DNA of 41,133 nt from WHSO01 sp050485485 (lineage in GTDB: Bacteria > Pseudomonadota > Alphaproteobacteria > SMXQ01). Positions within the stretch are counted from its first letter, which is position 1. The number at the start of each line of letters is the position of its first letter. This document shows positions 33,705 through 41,133 of the stretch, piece by piece. The DNA lies in the NCBI GenBank assembly GCA_050485485.1, contig JBJHBM010000020.1, positions 1 through 41,133 of the forward strand, written 5' to 3'. A program made the position numbers and the translations under genes. The notes under the pieces were generated by a model that made no database searches, was not told the origin of the DNA, and saw only the letters and a program-made list of their open reading frames with translations.

Positions 33705-35750
33705 CTACCCTTTCGCTTCCGTTTCGACCCGCTGGCGGCGGCGCCGGATGCGCCCGAGGCCGAGCAGCACCGCGGCCAGCGCCACCAGGGCCGGGATCGC
33801 GGCGATGTTGAAGAACCACAGCCAGGTCTGCAGCCGCTCGATGTCCTCGCGCAGGCCGAGCTGCACCTGGCGCAGCTCCCTGCGGATCTCCAGCAGCTCG
33901 ACCTTGAACTTCTCCACCTCGCGCAGCTGTGCAGGGCTCAGGATCACCTTGTCGCCCTCGCCCTGGCCGCGCCCCGGGGTCTGCAGGTCGAACAGCTTGC
34001 GCTCGGTCTCCTCGCGGCGGCGTTGCAGCTCGCGCTCCTTGTTGCGCAGGTTGAGCTCGGCCTGGCGCTGCAGGTCCTCGACCAGCGTGAACGGGCGCCG
34101 CGAGATGCCGCGCGAGCGCAGCCCGATCAACTCGTCGGAGCCGATCAGGTTGTCGATCGCATTGGTGGTGAGGTTCATGTTGTCGGAGACCGGCACCGTG
34201 ATGGTCTGGCCGAACAGGTTCTGGGTCTGCACCCAGAAGCGGTCCTGCAGCATGTCGGCGTCGGCGACGACGACCGCGTGGATCGGCCTGGCGCTCTCGG
34301 CGCGGTGCATCTTGACGAGTCGCGCGTGCAGCTCCTCCGCCTCGCGCCGGATTTCCGCCTCCGTCTTGCGCAGCGGGAAGTCGTCCTCCATCTGCCGGCG
34401 CCGCCGCTCGAACTCGTCCTCCTGGGCGTATTCGTCGGCCGACGGCGGGCCGTCGGGGAAGGCGGTGCGCGACGGGCCGGAGATGCGCGCCGCCAGGGCA
34501 TGGCGCACGCCGGACGGCTGGAACTCGCGCACGATGGCCTCGAAGTCGGGCCGGCCGCCCTTGAGGCGCTCGGCGTCCAGCAGCATCGACTGCTCCGATG
34601 TCGTGACCAGCGGCGTCAGCGTCATCGGCGAATCGGGCCGGAGCGCGACGGCGCCCGCCGTCGCCATCACGAGGCCGTCGATCTCGCTGGTGATCTGCTC
34701 GCCCCCCGTGACGTTGCCCGCGCCGAGCCGCAGCCACGCCGGGTAGGGCATGGGGACGGGCCGGCCGTCGGTGCCGGCGTTGATCTGGAACGCCGCCGCC
34801 ATGTCGCCGACCACCTTGCCGGGATCGTAGTCGAGGCCCCAGGCGTCGAAGATCGGGCCCAGGGTGGAGCTGGTCTCGACGAACTTGCCGGTGACGCCGG
34901 GCACGCGCTGGGCCACCTCGGCCAGCGGGTCCACGAACACCACCGCGTGGCCGCCGCGCATCATGAACTGGTCGATGGCGTAGAGCGCGCGCGGCGAGGC
35001 GTCGGCCGGATGGAGGATGAACAGCACGTCCACGTCCTCCGGAATCTCCGCCGCCTCCGGCGAGATGTCCCGGACCGTGAACAGCTGCTCGAGGTGGCTC
35101 GGCATCTGCCACGGCTGGCCCATCGCCGACATGCGCGCCATCATCGAGCCGGGGAAGCCGCGCACCGGCAGCCAACTCATCAGCCCCACCACCTTGCGGT
35201 CGGGGTTTGCGAGCCGGTAGATGATGCGGGTCAGGTCGTATTCGAGGAACGACTCGCGCTCGGGCGAGAAGAAGGTGATGGTCTCGCGCTCGTCGGTGGA
35301 ATTGGTCCCCGACAGGCCGAAGTAAACCATCTCCCCGGTGCGGTCGAGCGGCAGGCCCTGAAGCCCGGCCGCCACCGCCTCGTCCTCGGCGTCGGAGAAC
35401 GCCACCGGGTCGATCTCGATCAGCCGGATGCGCCCGCCCGCGTTGGCCGCGTATTCCTGCAGCATGTCGCGCACCCGCCCGGCGTACTTGCCGACCTGCG
35501 GTAGTTGAGTGGCGAGCGCGGAGGACAGGTAGAAGCGCAGCGTCACCGGCTCCTGGATCTGGTCGAGCACGCGATGGGTGCCCGCCGACAGGGTGAACAG
35601 CCGGTCGGCGGTGAGGTCCACGCGCGCGCCGACGAAGGCGCCGCGCGCGATCACGTTGACGCTCACGAACAGGATGACGGCAAGGACGATCGACCAGACC
35701 GCGATGGAGCGGGAGCCGCCGAGGGTCGAGAGGAGCGATTTGTTCGCCAT
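33705..35750 (-). CDS. GldG-family ABC transporter auxiliary membrane protein
   Basis: 681 residues. One N-terminal helix (about 14-34), a long extracytoplasmic part and a C-terminal helix near 652-670 with a basic tail. The ABC_transp_aux/DUF4350-like core includes FTLSAGTHRVLDQIQEPVTL, VFVDPLAEVAQRVPG and LVMATAGAVALRP. Residues about 560-640 are heptad-like, Glu/Arg/Gln-rich, and probably a coiled coil. In Bacteroidetes GldG works with GldA and GldF in gliding; in Proteobacteria relatives have no known role. It lies 10 bases after the permease stop. Confidence 0.9.
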   Translation of the reverse strand: MANKSLLSTLGGSRSIAVWSIVLAVILFVSVNVIARGAFVGARVDLTADRLFTLSAGTHRVLDQIQEPVTLRFYLSSALATQLPQVGKYAGRVRDMLQEYAANAGGRIRLIEIDPVAFSDAEDEAVAAGLQGLPLDRTGEMVYFGLSGTNSTDERETITFFSPERESFLEYDLTRIIYRLANPDRKVVGLMSWLPVRGFPGSMMARMSAMGQPWQMPSHLEQLFTVRDISPEAAEIPEDVDVLFILHPADASPRALYAIDQFMMRGGHAVVFVDPLAEVAQRVPGVTGKFVETSSTLGPIFDAWGLDYDPGKVVGDMAAAFQINAGTDGRPVPMPYPAWLRLGAGNVTGGEQITSEIDGLVMATAGAVALRPDSPMTLTPLVTTSEQSMLLDAERLKGGRPDFEAIVREFQPSGVRHALAARISGPSRTAFPDGPPSADEYAQEDEFERRRRQMEDDFPLRKTEAEIRREAEELHARLVKMHRAESARPIHAVVVADADMLQDRFWVQTQNLFGQTITVPVSDNMNLTTNAIDNLIGSDELIGLRSRGISRRPFTLVEDLQRQAELNLRNKERELQRRREETERKLFDLQTPGRGQGEGDKVILSPAQLREVEKFKVELLEIRRELRQVQLGLREDIERLQTWLWFFNIAAIPALVALAAVLLGLGRIRRRRQRVETEAKG

Positions 35751-35760
35751 GGCCTTCTCC

Positions 35761-36495
35761 CTATCGGGCTTTCAGCAGGTTGACGAACACGACGTTCACG
35801 AACAGGAACAGCGCCGTGACCGCGACGAAATAGACCATGTTGGTGAGGTCGAGCACGCCCTTCGAGATCGCCTCGAAGTTCACAAGGAAGCTCAGCCCCG
35901 ACACGATCTGGATCAACTGCGGCGACGCCCAGCCCGAGACGAAGTCGAGCACCAGCGGCGTGCCGGCGACGGTGAACAGCAGGCTCACCAGAACCGCCAG
36001 CACGAACGCGATGACCTGGTTCTTGGTGGCCGTGGAGAAGCACGAGCCGATGGCGAGATAGGCGCCGGCCATGACGAAGCTGCCGATGTAGCCCGCGAGA
36101 ATCACCCCGTTGTCGGGATCGCCGAGGTAGTTGACCGTGATCCAGAACGGGAAGGTCAGCGCCAGCGCGATGCCGGTGAACGCCCAGGCCGCGAGGAACT
36201 TGGCCAGCACCGCCTGGGTGGGGGAGACCGGCAGTGTCAGCAGCATCTCGACGGTGCCGGTCTTGCGCTCGTCCGACCACAGCCGCATGGAGACGGCGGG
36301 GATCAGCAGCAGGTAGAGCCAAGGATGGAAGGTGAAGAACGGCGCGAGATCAGCCTGGCCGCGCGCGAAGAACCCGCCGATGAAGAACGTCATCGCGCCT
36401 AGCAGCGCGAGGAAGATGACGATGAAGACGTAGGCCACGGGCGTCACGAAGAAGCTCGTGAACTCGCGGCGGAACAGGACCCAGGTGGCGTTCAT
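35761..36495 (-). CDS. ABC transporter permease, GldF/ABC-2 type
   Basis: 244 residues with six hydrophobic helices. It begins NATWVLFRREFTSFFVTPVA, typical for ABC-2 permeases, and has SDERKTGTVEMLLTLPVSP near 74-92, the conserved cytoplasmic loop that contacts the ATPase. The start ATG overlaps the ATPase stop (ATGA), so the two are coupled. With the ATPase and GldG-like protein it should form an inner-membrane complex. Confidence 0.93.
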   Translation of the reverse strand: MNATWVLFRREFTSFFVTPVAYVFIVIFLALLGAMTFFIGGFFARGQADLAPFFTFHPWLYLLLIPAVSMRLWSDERKTGTVEMLLTLPVSPTQAVLAKFLAAWAFTGIALALTFPFWITVNYLGDPDNGVILAGYIGSFVMAGAYLAIGSCFSTATKNQVIAFVLAVLVSLLFTVAGTPLVLDFVSGWASPQLIQIVSGLSFLVNFEAISKGVLDLTNMVYFVAVTALFLFVNVVFVNLLKAR

Positions 36496-37436
36496 CGGGC
36501 GTCTCCCGTGGCGGCGCCGTTGCCGGCGGTGACCGCGCGGAACACGTCTTCCAGGCGTCCGCGCTCGATGCGGATGTCGTGGATCGGCACGCCGCGCTGG
36601 CGCACCAGCACGCGCACGTCGTCGAGCACCTGCGCGCCGTCGGCCGGAAGCACCACCAGCCGGCGCGGCTCGCTCTCGACCCGGGCGACGCCCGCGAGCC
36701 CCTCGATGGGCGCCCTGACCTGGGCCAGCGACTCGTCGCTGCCCGCGACCGTGACGGCGTTGTGGCGGGGCGAACGCGCCGCCAGCTCGTCCGGCGTGCC
36801 GTCGACGACGATGCGCCCGCGGGCGATGATGATGGCGCGCGAGCACACGGCGTCCACCTCCTCCAGGATGTGGGTGGAGATGATGATCGCCTTGTCGGGG
36901 GCCATCTCCCGGATCAGGGTGCGGACCTCATGCTTCTGGTTGGGATCGAGCCCGTCGGTCGGCTCGTCGAGCACCAGCACCTCGGGGTCGTGCAGCAGCG
37001 CGGCGGCGAGCCCGACGCGGCGCTTGTAGCCGCGCGACAGCGTGTCGATGGGCTGGTACATGACGCCCTCGAGCTGGGTGCGCGCCGCGGCCAGGCGCAC
37101 CGCCGCGTCGGCGTCGGCGCCCGACAGCCCGCGCACGCCGGCGATGAAGCCGAGGAACGCGATCGGCGTCATCTCAAGGTAGGTGGGCGCGCCCTCGGGC
37201 ATGTAGCCGAAGCGGCGCTTGGCCGCGATCGGCTCGCGGCCGATGTCGAGGCCGCAGATGCGCGCGGTCCCCGAATCGGGTTCGAGAAAGCCGGTGAGCA
37301 TCTTCATGGTGGTGGACTTGCCGGCGCCGTTGGGGCCGAGGAACCCCAGCACCTCGCCCTTGCGGACCTCGAGCGAGATTCCGTCGACGGCCTGGATGGC
37401 GCCGAACCGCTTGCTCAGGCGCTCCGCCTCGATCAT
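36492..37436 (-). CDS. ABC transporter ATP-binding protein, GldA/CcmA-like
   Basis: 314 residues. Walker A GPNGAGKST at 34-42, signature LSRGYKRR at 133-140 and Walker B VLVLDEPTDGLDP at 153-165 are intact, with the switch His in IISTHILEE. The signature LSRG replaces the common LSGG. The last ~90 residues are the C-terminal extension usual in ABC-2 ATPases. It is the first gene of the four-gene operon. The ATG at 37436 matches the family start; a GTG at 37445 is possible. Confidence 0.95.
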   Translation of the reverse strand: MIEAERLSKRFGAIQAVDGISLEVRKGEVLGFLGPNGAGKSTTMKMLTGFLEPDSGTARICGLDIGREPIAAKRRFGYMPEGAPTYLEMTPIAFLGFIAGVRGLSGADADAAVRLAAARTQLEGVMYQPIDTLSRGYKRRVGLAAALLHDPEVLVLDEPTDGLDPNQKHEVRTLIREMAPDKAIIISTHILEEVDAVCSRAIIIARGRIVVDGTPDELAARSPRHNAVTVAGSDESLAQVRAPIEGLAGVARVESEPRRLVVLPADGAQVLDDVRVLVRQRGVPIHDIRIERGRLEDVFRAVTAGNGAATGDAR

Positions 37437-37600
37437 CGCTGACACGGCTCTTGCACTCCCTGGTTGATGCGTGCGCCTTGTTCCGGCGCCCGCAGATTTT
37501 TTTAGGATCGCGGGCCCGATTTTCAAGGGGCAAAAGTGTTAATCCGGTATTCCGCGCCCGGGGCCGCAACCTAACGCGGACCCGGAACGATGCCCAGCGT

Positions 37601-38881
37601 TTATGTCGAAATCGTGTCGGGACCGGCGACGATTCGTGCGTCGTGGAGGCGCCCGATCTCGCCCTGCGACATGCCGAGCACGTCCGCCAGCACCGCTTCC
37701 GTGTCGGCACCAAGCGCGGGCGCGGCGCGCGCGGGCGCGCGGGCCAGGGCGCCGAAGGCGAGCGGCGAGCCCGGCGCGGGGTAGCGCCCGACGCCGGGCT
37801 GCTCCAGCCACGACATCAGCGGATTCGCGGGGGAGCAGCGCGGGTCGTGCTCCACCAGCTCGCGGAAGGTCTGGTAGGGGCCCCAGCACACGCCGGCGCT
37901 GTCGAAGGCGGCGGCGACCTCGGCGAGCGTGCGCGCCGCGATCCAGGGGCCCATCAGCGCCGCGATCTCGTCGCGCGCGCGGAAGCGGTTGCCTTGGTCG
38001 CCGAGGTCGAGGCCGAGCCGGGTCGCGAGGGCATCGACCCCGGCTCCAGTCCCGGTCGCCCGGACCAGCGCGGACCACTGGCGCCCGGTGAGCCCCACCA
38101 CCATCACGCGGCGCCCGTCGCGGGTGGCGAAGTCGCGTCCGAAGCCGCCGAACAGGTCGTTGCCGTGGCGCGCGCGGTCCTCGCCGTTGACCGCCACCTC
38201 CGCGAAGATGCCGAGTGCCCCGGTGACGGCGAGCGCCACATCGCTGAGCGCGAGCGCGACGTACTGCCCGGCGCCGGTCATGCGGCGGTGGCGCTCGGCG
38301 GCCAGCAACCCGGTCGCGGCCCACAGGCCGCAGATCGCGTCCCAGGCCGGCAGGACGTGGTTGACCGGCTCCTCGGCGCCCGCGGGGCCGGTCGCCATCG
38401 GCCAGCCCATCGCCGCGTTGACGGTGTAGTCCACCGCGCTGCGCCCGTCGTGATCGCCGGTGACGTTGAGCATCACCAGGTCCTCGCGCAGCGCCTTGAG
38501 ACGCGCGTAGTCGAGCCAGCCGCGCGCCGGGAAGTTTGTCAGGAACAGCCCCGCGTCCTCGCCCGGCGCGGTGATCAGGCGGGTCGCGATCTCGGCGCCC
38601 TCGGGGCGGCCGAGATCGATGGCGATGGATTTCTTGCCCTTGTTGAGCCCGGTCCAGAACAGGCTCGCGCCCGCGCGCGTCACCGGCCAGCGCCGGTAGT
38701 CGAGCCCGCCGCCGATCGGATCGAAGCGGATCACCTCGGCGCCGAGCTCGGCCAGCGCCATGCCGCCGAGCGGCGCCGCGACGAACGCCGAGCCCTCGAC
38801 CACGCGCAGGCCCTTGAGCGCGCCCGCCGGCAGCGGCGGTACCCCCGCCGCGGGTTCCTCGGGCCGGAGCCGCGCGGCCAT
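37601..38881 (-). CDS. mct: 2-methylfumaryl-CoA isomerase (Mct), CaiB/BaiF CoA-transferase family
   Basis: 426 residues. It resembles Chloroflexus Mct more than ordinary CaiB/BaiF members: LRVVEGSAFVAAPLGGM, FDPIGGGLDYRRWPVT, GLNKGKKSIAIDLGRPEG, TAPGEDAGLFLTNFPARGW, SAVDYTVN, VNHVLPAWD with catalytic Asp181, and the end LGMSQGEIGRLHDARIVAGPD. Mct moves CoA within mesaconate (C1 to C4) in the 3-hydroxypropionate bi-cycle and in glyoxylate uptake. No malyl-CoA lyase, mesaconyl-CoA hydratase or citramalyl-CoA lyase gene is in the window. The call is from remembered sequence, not a search. The start is 6 bases after the AbrB-family stop. Confidence 0.88.
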   Translation of the reverse strand: MAARLRPEEPAAGVPPLPAGALKGLRVVEGSAFVAAPLGGMALAELGAEVIRFDPIGGGLDYRRWPVTRAGASLFWTGLNKGKKSIAIDLGRPEGAEIATRLITAPGEDAGLFLTNFPARGWLDYARLKALREDLVMLNVTGDHDGRSAVDYTVNAAMGWPMATGPAGAEEPVNHVLPAWDAICGLWAATGLLAAERHRRMTGAGQYVALALSDVALAVTGALGIFAEVAVNGEDRARHGNDLFGGFGRDFATRDGRRVMVVGLTGRQWSALVRATGTGAGVDALATRLGLDLGDQGNRFRARDEIAALMGPWIAARTLAEVAAAFDSAGVCWGPYQTFRELVEHDPRCSPANPLMSWLEQPGVGRYPAPGSPLAFGALARAPARAAPALGADTEAVLADVLGMSQGEIGRLHDARIVAGPDTIST

Positions 38882-38886
38882 CGCCG

Positions 38887-39975
38887 TTACGTCCCGCGCT
38901 CGCGCGCGGCGGCGAAACGCCGGTGCAGCCACACCCCGGTGGTGAACAGGTGTTGCGCGCCTATGTTCACGACCACCACCCGAAACAGGTGGAAGGCCAC
39001 CACCAGCGGCACGCCGATCTGCAGCGCCTGGGCGGTGATGGTCATCTCGGGCAGGCCGCCGGGCGCGGTGGCGATGATCATGGTGGCGATCGGCAGGCCG
39101 AACAGCCAGGCCAGCAGCACGCCGAGGGTCGCGGAAGCGGCCAGGACGAAGAACGCGTTGAACAGGGCGAACGGCACGAACAGCCTGTAGCGCGTAAAGA
39201 AGTCGCGGTCGTAGCGCGAACCCAGCACCAGCCCGAACATGAGCTGGGCGAAGTCGGTCATCTGCGACGGCACCGCCGACAGCTCGACGCCGCTCGCCGT
39301 CATCGCCGAGCCCATGAAGATCGGCATCAGCAGGTAGCCGTTGTGGAACTTGAGCCGCTCCGAGATCTCCCCGACCAGGAAGCCCGCGCCCAGCCACGCC
39401 ACCAGGATCCACGGCACCAGGTCGAGATGGGGCCGCGCCGGGCCGAAGCCCTCCAGCGGCACGCCGCCGTAGGTGAGGGCGTAGGGCACCACGATCACCA
39501 CGATCGAGACCCGCAGCGAATGGGCCACCGCCACCGCCGGGATCGAGGCGCCGTAGCGTTCCGCCAGCACCGCCATCGCCATGGCGCCGCCCGGGATCGA
39601 GGCGAAGAAGGTGGACTTGCCGTCTACGCCCGACATGCGGCTGAGCAGCAGGGCGCCGAGCCCGCCGATGACGAACGCCGACACGGTCGAGGCCGCGATC
39701 GCGCCGATGTGGGCGAGCAGCATCGCGAGCACGGCGGGGGTGAAGTAGAGCGACACGGCGGAGCCGAGGATCACCTGCCCCATCTGGCGGCCGTAGGGCA
39801 CGGACAGGAGCTTGGTGCCGAGCAACAGGTTGCAGGCGGCCACCGCCACCATCGGACCGATCATCCACGGGATCGGCGTATCCAGCAGGTCGAACACGTA
39901 GCCCGCCGGGATGCCCACGGCGAGTCCCTTGAGGATGCCGGGCAGGCGCTGGCGCAGGCTGGGGGTTTCGCTCAC
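38887..39975 (-). CDS. AbrB-family membrane transporter (AbrB/AmoA-like duplicate domain)
   Basis: About 362 residues from the GTG at 39975, with roughly ten hydrophobic helices in two related halves: GYVFDLLDTPIPWMIGPM early and LPIATMIIATAPGGLPEM late, plus STFFASIPGGAMAMAVLAE. The paired PGG loops are the AbrB duplication signature. Despite the name it is not the Bacillus AbrB regulator; roles include growth-related transport in E. coli, and substrates are unclear. A possible promoter (TTCAAT, 17 bases, TATAGG) at about 40012-40040 supports the GTG; an ATG at 40020 with GGGAAAGA upstream is an alternative. It probably forms an operon with mct. Confidence 0.82.
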   Translation of the reverse strand: MSETPSLRQRLPGILKGLAVGIPAGYVFDLLDTPIPWMIGPMVAVAACNLLLGTKLLSVPYGRQMGQVILGSAVSLYFTPAVLAMLLAHIGAIAASTVSAFVIGGLGALLLSRMSGVDGKSTFFASIPGGAMAMAVLAERYGASIPAVAVAHSLRVSIVVIVVPYALTYGGVPLEGFGPARPHLDLVPWILVAWLGAGFLVGEISERLKFHNGYLLMPIFMGSAMTASGVELSAVPSQMTDFAQLMFGLVLGSRYDRDFFTRYRLFVPFALFNAFFVLAASATLGVLLAWLFGLPIATMIIATAPGGLPEMTITAQALQIGVPLVVAFHLFRVVVVNIGAQHLFTTGVWLHRRFAAARERGT

Positions 39976-40179
39976 GGGACCGGATCGGGCGTTGGACGGG
40001 ACCGGCCACCTATAGAGCATTCTTTCCCAAGATTGAACTGCCTCGGTTGCGGGCGGACGGGGTGACTGCGGGGATTCTGGCCGCGCGCGCGGATTCGGCA
40101 TGGACTCCGTGCGCGCGATTGCTTATCAACCATTTGCGCCGGCCGCGCCGGCTCCGTTCCAGCCTCGGGAGTATCGCAC

Positions 40180-41133
40180 TTGTCCACCAGGGCAGCGCCG
40201 GCGGGGACTCACCCCGGCCTCGACCCCGCGCTCCAAAGGCGGATGGCCAACGCCATCCGCTTCCTCGCCGCCGATGCGGTGGAAGCCGCCAAATCCGGCC
40301 ATCCGGGCATGCCGATGGGCATGGCCGACGCGGCCACCGTGCTGTTCACCCGGTTCCTCAAGTTCGACGCCGCCGACCCGCGCTGGCCCGACCGCGACCG
40401 CTTCGTGCTGTCGGCGGGCCACGGCTCGATGCTGCTCTACGCGCTGCTCCACCTCACCGGCTACGTCGACTTCCCGATCGAGGAGCTCAAGCGGTTCCGC
40501 CAGCTCGGGTCGCGTACCGCGGGGCACCCCGAATACGGCCACGGGGCGGGGATCGAGACCACCACCGGCCCGCTCGGTCAGGGCTTCGCCAACGCGGTCG
40601 GCATGGCCGTCGCCGAGCGCCACCTCGCGGCCCGTTTCGGCGCCGGCCTGGTGGACCACCACACCTACGTCATCGCCGGCGACGGCTGCCTGATGGAGGG
40701 TATCAGCCACGAGGCGGCCTCGCTCGCCGGGCACCTCGGGCTCTCGCGCCTGATCGTGCTGTGGGACGACAACCGCATCTCGATCGACGGGCCGACCGAC
40801 CTCACCGTCTCCGACGACACGCAGGCGCGCTTCGCCGCCTACGGCTGGGACGTCTCGGCCTGCGACGGCCACGACCCGGACGCCGTGACCGCAGCCATCG
40901 CGGCGGCGCGCGCGACCGACCGGCCCTCGCTGATCGCGGTGCGCACCACCATCGGCTACGGCGCGCCCAAGAAGGCGGGCACGGCGGCGACCCACGGCTC
41001 GCCGCTCGGCGCCGAGGAGATCGCGGCGGCGCGGGCGCATCTCGGCTGGTCCCACGCCCCGTTCGAGGTGCCGGAGGAGGTGCTTTCGGCGTGGCGCGCG
41101 GCGGGGGGCCGCGGCGCCGCGGCGGGCACCGCC
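40180..41133 (+). CDS. tkt: Transketolase, N-terminal part (runs off the window)
   Basis: 318 codons from TTG at 40180, with CGGGAG about 8 bases upstream. The protein begins STRAAPAGTHPGLDPALQRR and continues into MANAIRFLAADAVEAAKSGH, PGMPMGMADAATVLF, FVLSAGHGSMLLYALLHLTG, TTGPLGQGFANAVG and YVIAGDGCLMEGISHEAASL. The GDG...N thiamine diphosphate motif is complete. An ATG at 40243 is also in frame, but it lies inside the conserved N-terminal helix, so TTG is preferred. It moves two-carbon units in the pentose phosphate and Calvin pathways; no Calvin genes are in view. Confidence 0.95.
   Translation, partial: MSTRAAPAGTHPGLDPALQRRMANAIRFLAADAVEAAKSGHPGMPMGMADAATVLFTRFLKFDAADPRWPDRDRFVLSAGHGSMLLYALLHLTGYVDFPIEELKRFRQLGSRTAGHPEYGHGAGIETTTGPLGQGFANAVGMAVAERHLAARFGAGLVDHHTYVIAGDGCLMEGISHEAASLAGHLGLSRLIVLWDDNRISIDGPTDLTVSDDTQARFAAYGWDVSACDGHDPDAVTAAIAAARATDRPSLIAVRTTIGYGAPKKAGTAATHGSPLGAEEIAAARAHLGWSHAPFEVPEEVLSAWRAAGGRGAAAGTA

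Noticed and set aside
33465..35504. Open frame of 679 codons antisense to the GldG-like gene
   Set aside because: Composition (His, Arg, Leu, Asp-rich) and lack of motifs show it is the complement of real coding sequence.

Overview
The window is GC-rich, gene-dense bacterial chromosome. Codon use strongly favours G or C at third positions. The gene content points to an alphaproteobacterium, probably near Rhodospirillales: an Hsp15-like tail, fdxA and carD in a row, a PagL-type outer-membrane deacylase, coxI/xdhC-type molybdenum hydroxylase genes, and many CoA and acid metabolism genes. Placement by gene order and protein style is inference. I see no phage, insertion sequence, CRISPR array or plasmid module.

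Layout. 1-3460: end of an S4/Hsp15-like gene, DUF938 methyltransferase, TerB-like protein, 7Fe ferredoxin fdxA, a CarD regulator with a long histone-H1-like N-terminal tail, and a putative molybdenum carrier. 3436-7553: M48 lipoprotein protease coupled to an exported thermonuclease-fold protein, proline iminopeptidase, and a PagL-like protein. 7565-10205: bidirectional terminator, katG with a clear promoter and an internal palindrome, and tRNA-Arg(CCT). 10244-13674: zinc-ribbon methyltransferase, exported cyclophilin, malate synthase. 13711-14560: a TacA/TacT-type toxin-antitoxin operon with a promoter-embedded operator. 14613-17191: panE-like reductase coupled to an oxalyl-CoA-synthetase-like ligase carrying a 5-residue tandem repeat.

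17408-22599 is a molybdenum-enzyme island: a ModA-like binding protein without signal peptide, large and small subunits of an aldehyde/isoquinoline-oxidoreductase-type hydroxylase, and a divergent maturation operon (two split XdhC halves plus a MobA-like nucleotidyltransferase). 22600-25521 holds a structured intergenic region, a lactonase-like hydrolase, msrB, a GlcG/HbpS protein and a TauE/SafE permease.

25602-28664 is the most unusual part: three tandem paralogues of the Asp/Glu racemase - arylmalonate decarboxylase - maleate isomerase superfamily with an alpha/beta hydrolase between the second and third. Only the third keeps the cysteine expected in the C-terminal half; the other two have serine there. 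A small two-helix membrane protein, an ornithine-cyclodeaminase-family enzyme, an MFS exporter and a HutC-type GntR regulator follow.

32588-37436 is a Gld-type ABC operon (ATPase, permease, GldG-like, DUF4340), transcribed leftward. 37601-39975 encodes a close match to 2-methylfumaryl-CoA isomerase (Mct) and an AbrB-family membrane protein. The window ends inside a transketolase gene. All calls come from reading the sequence and remembered family features; no database search was run.
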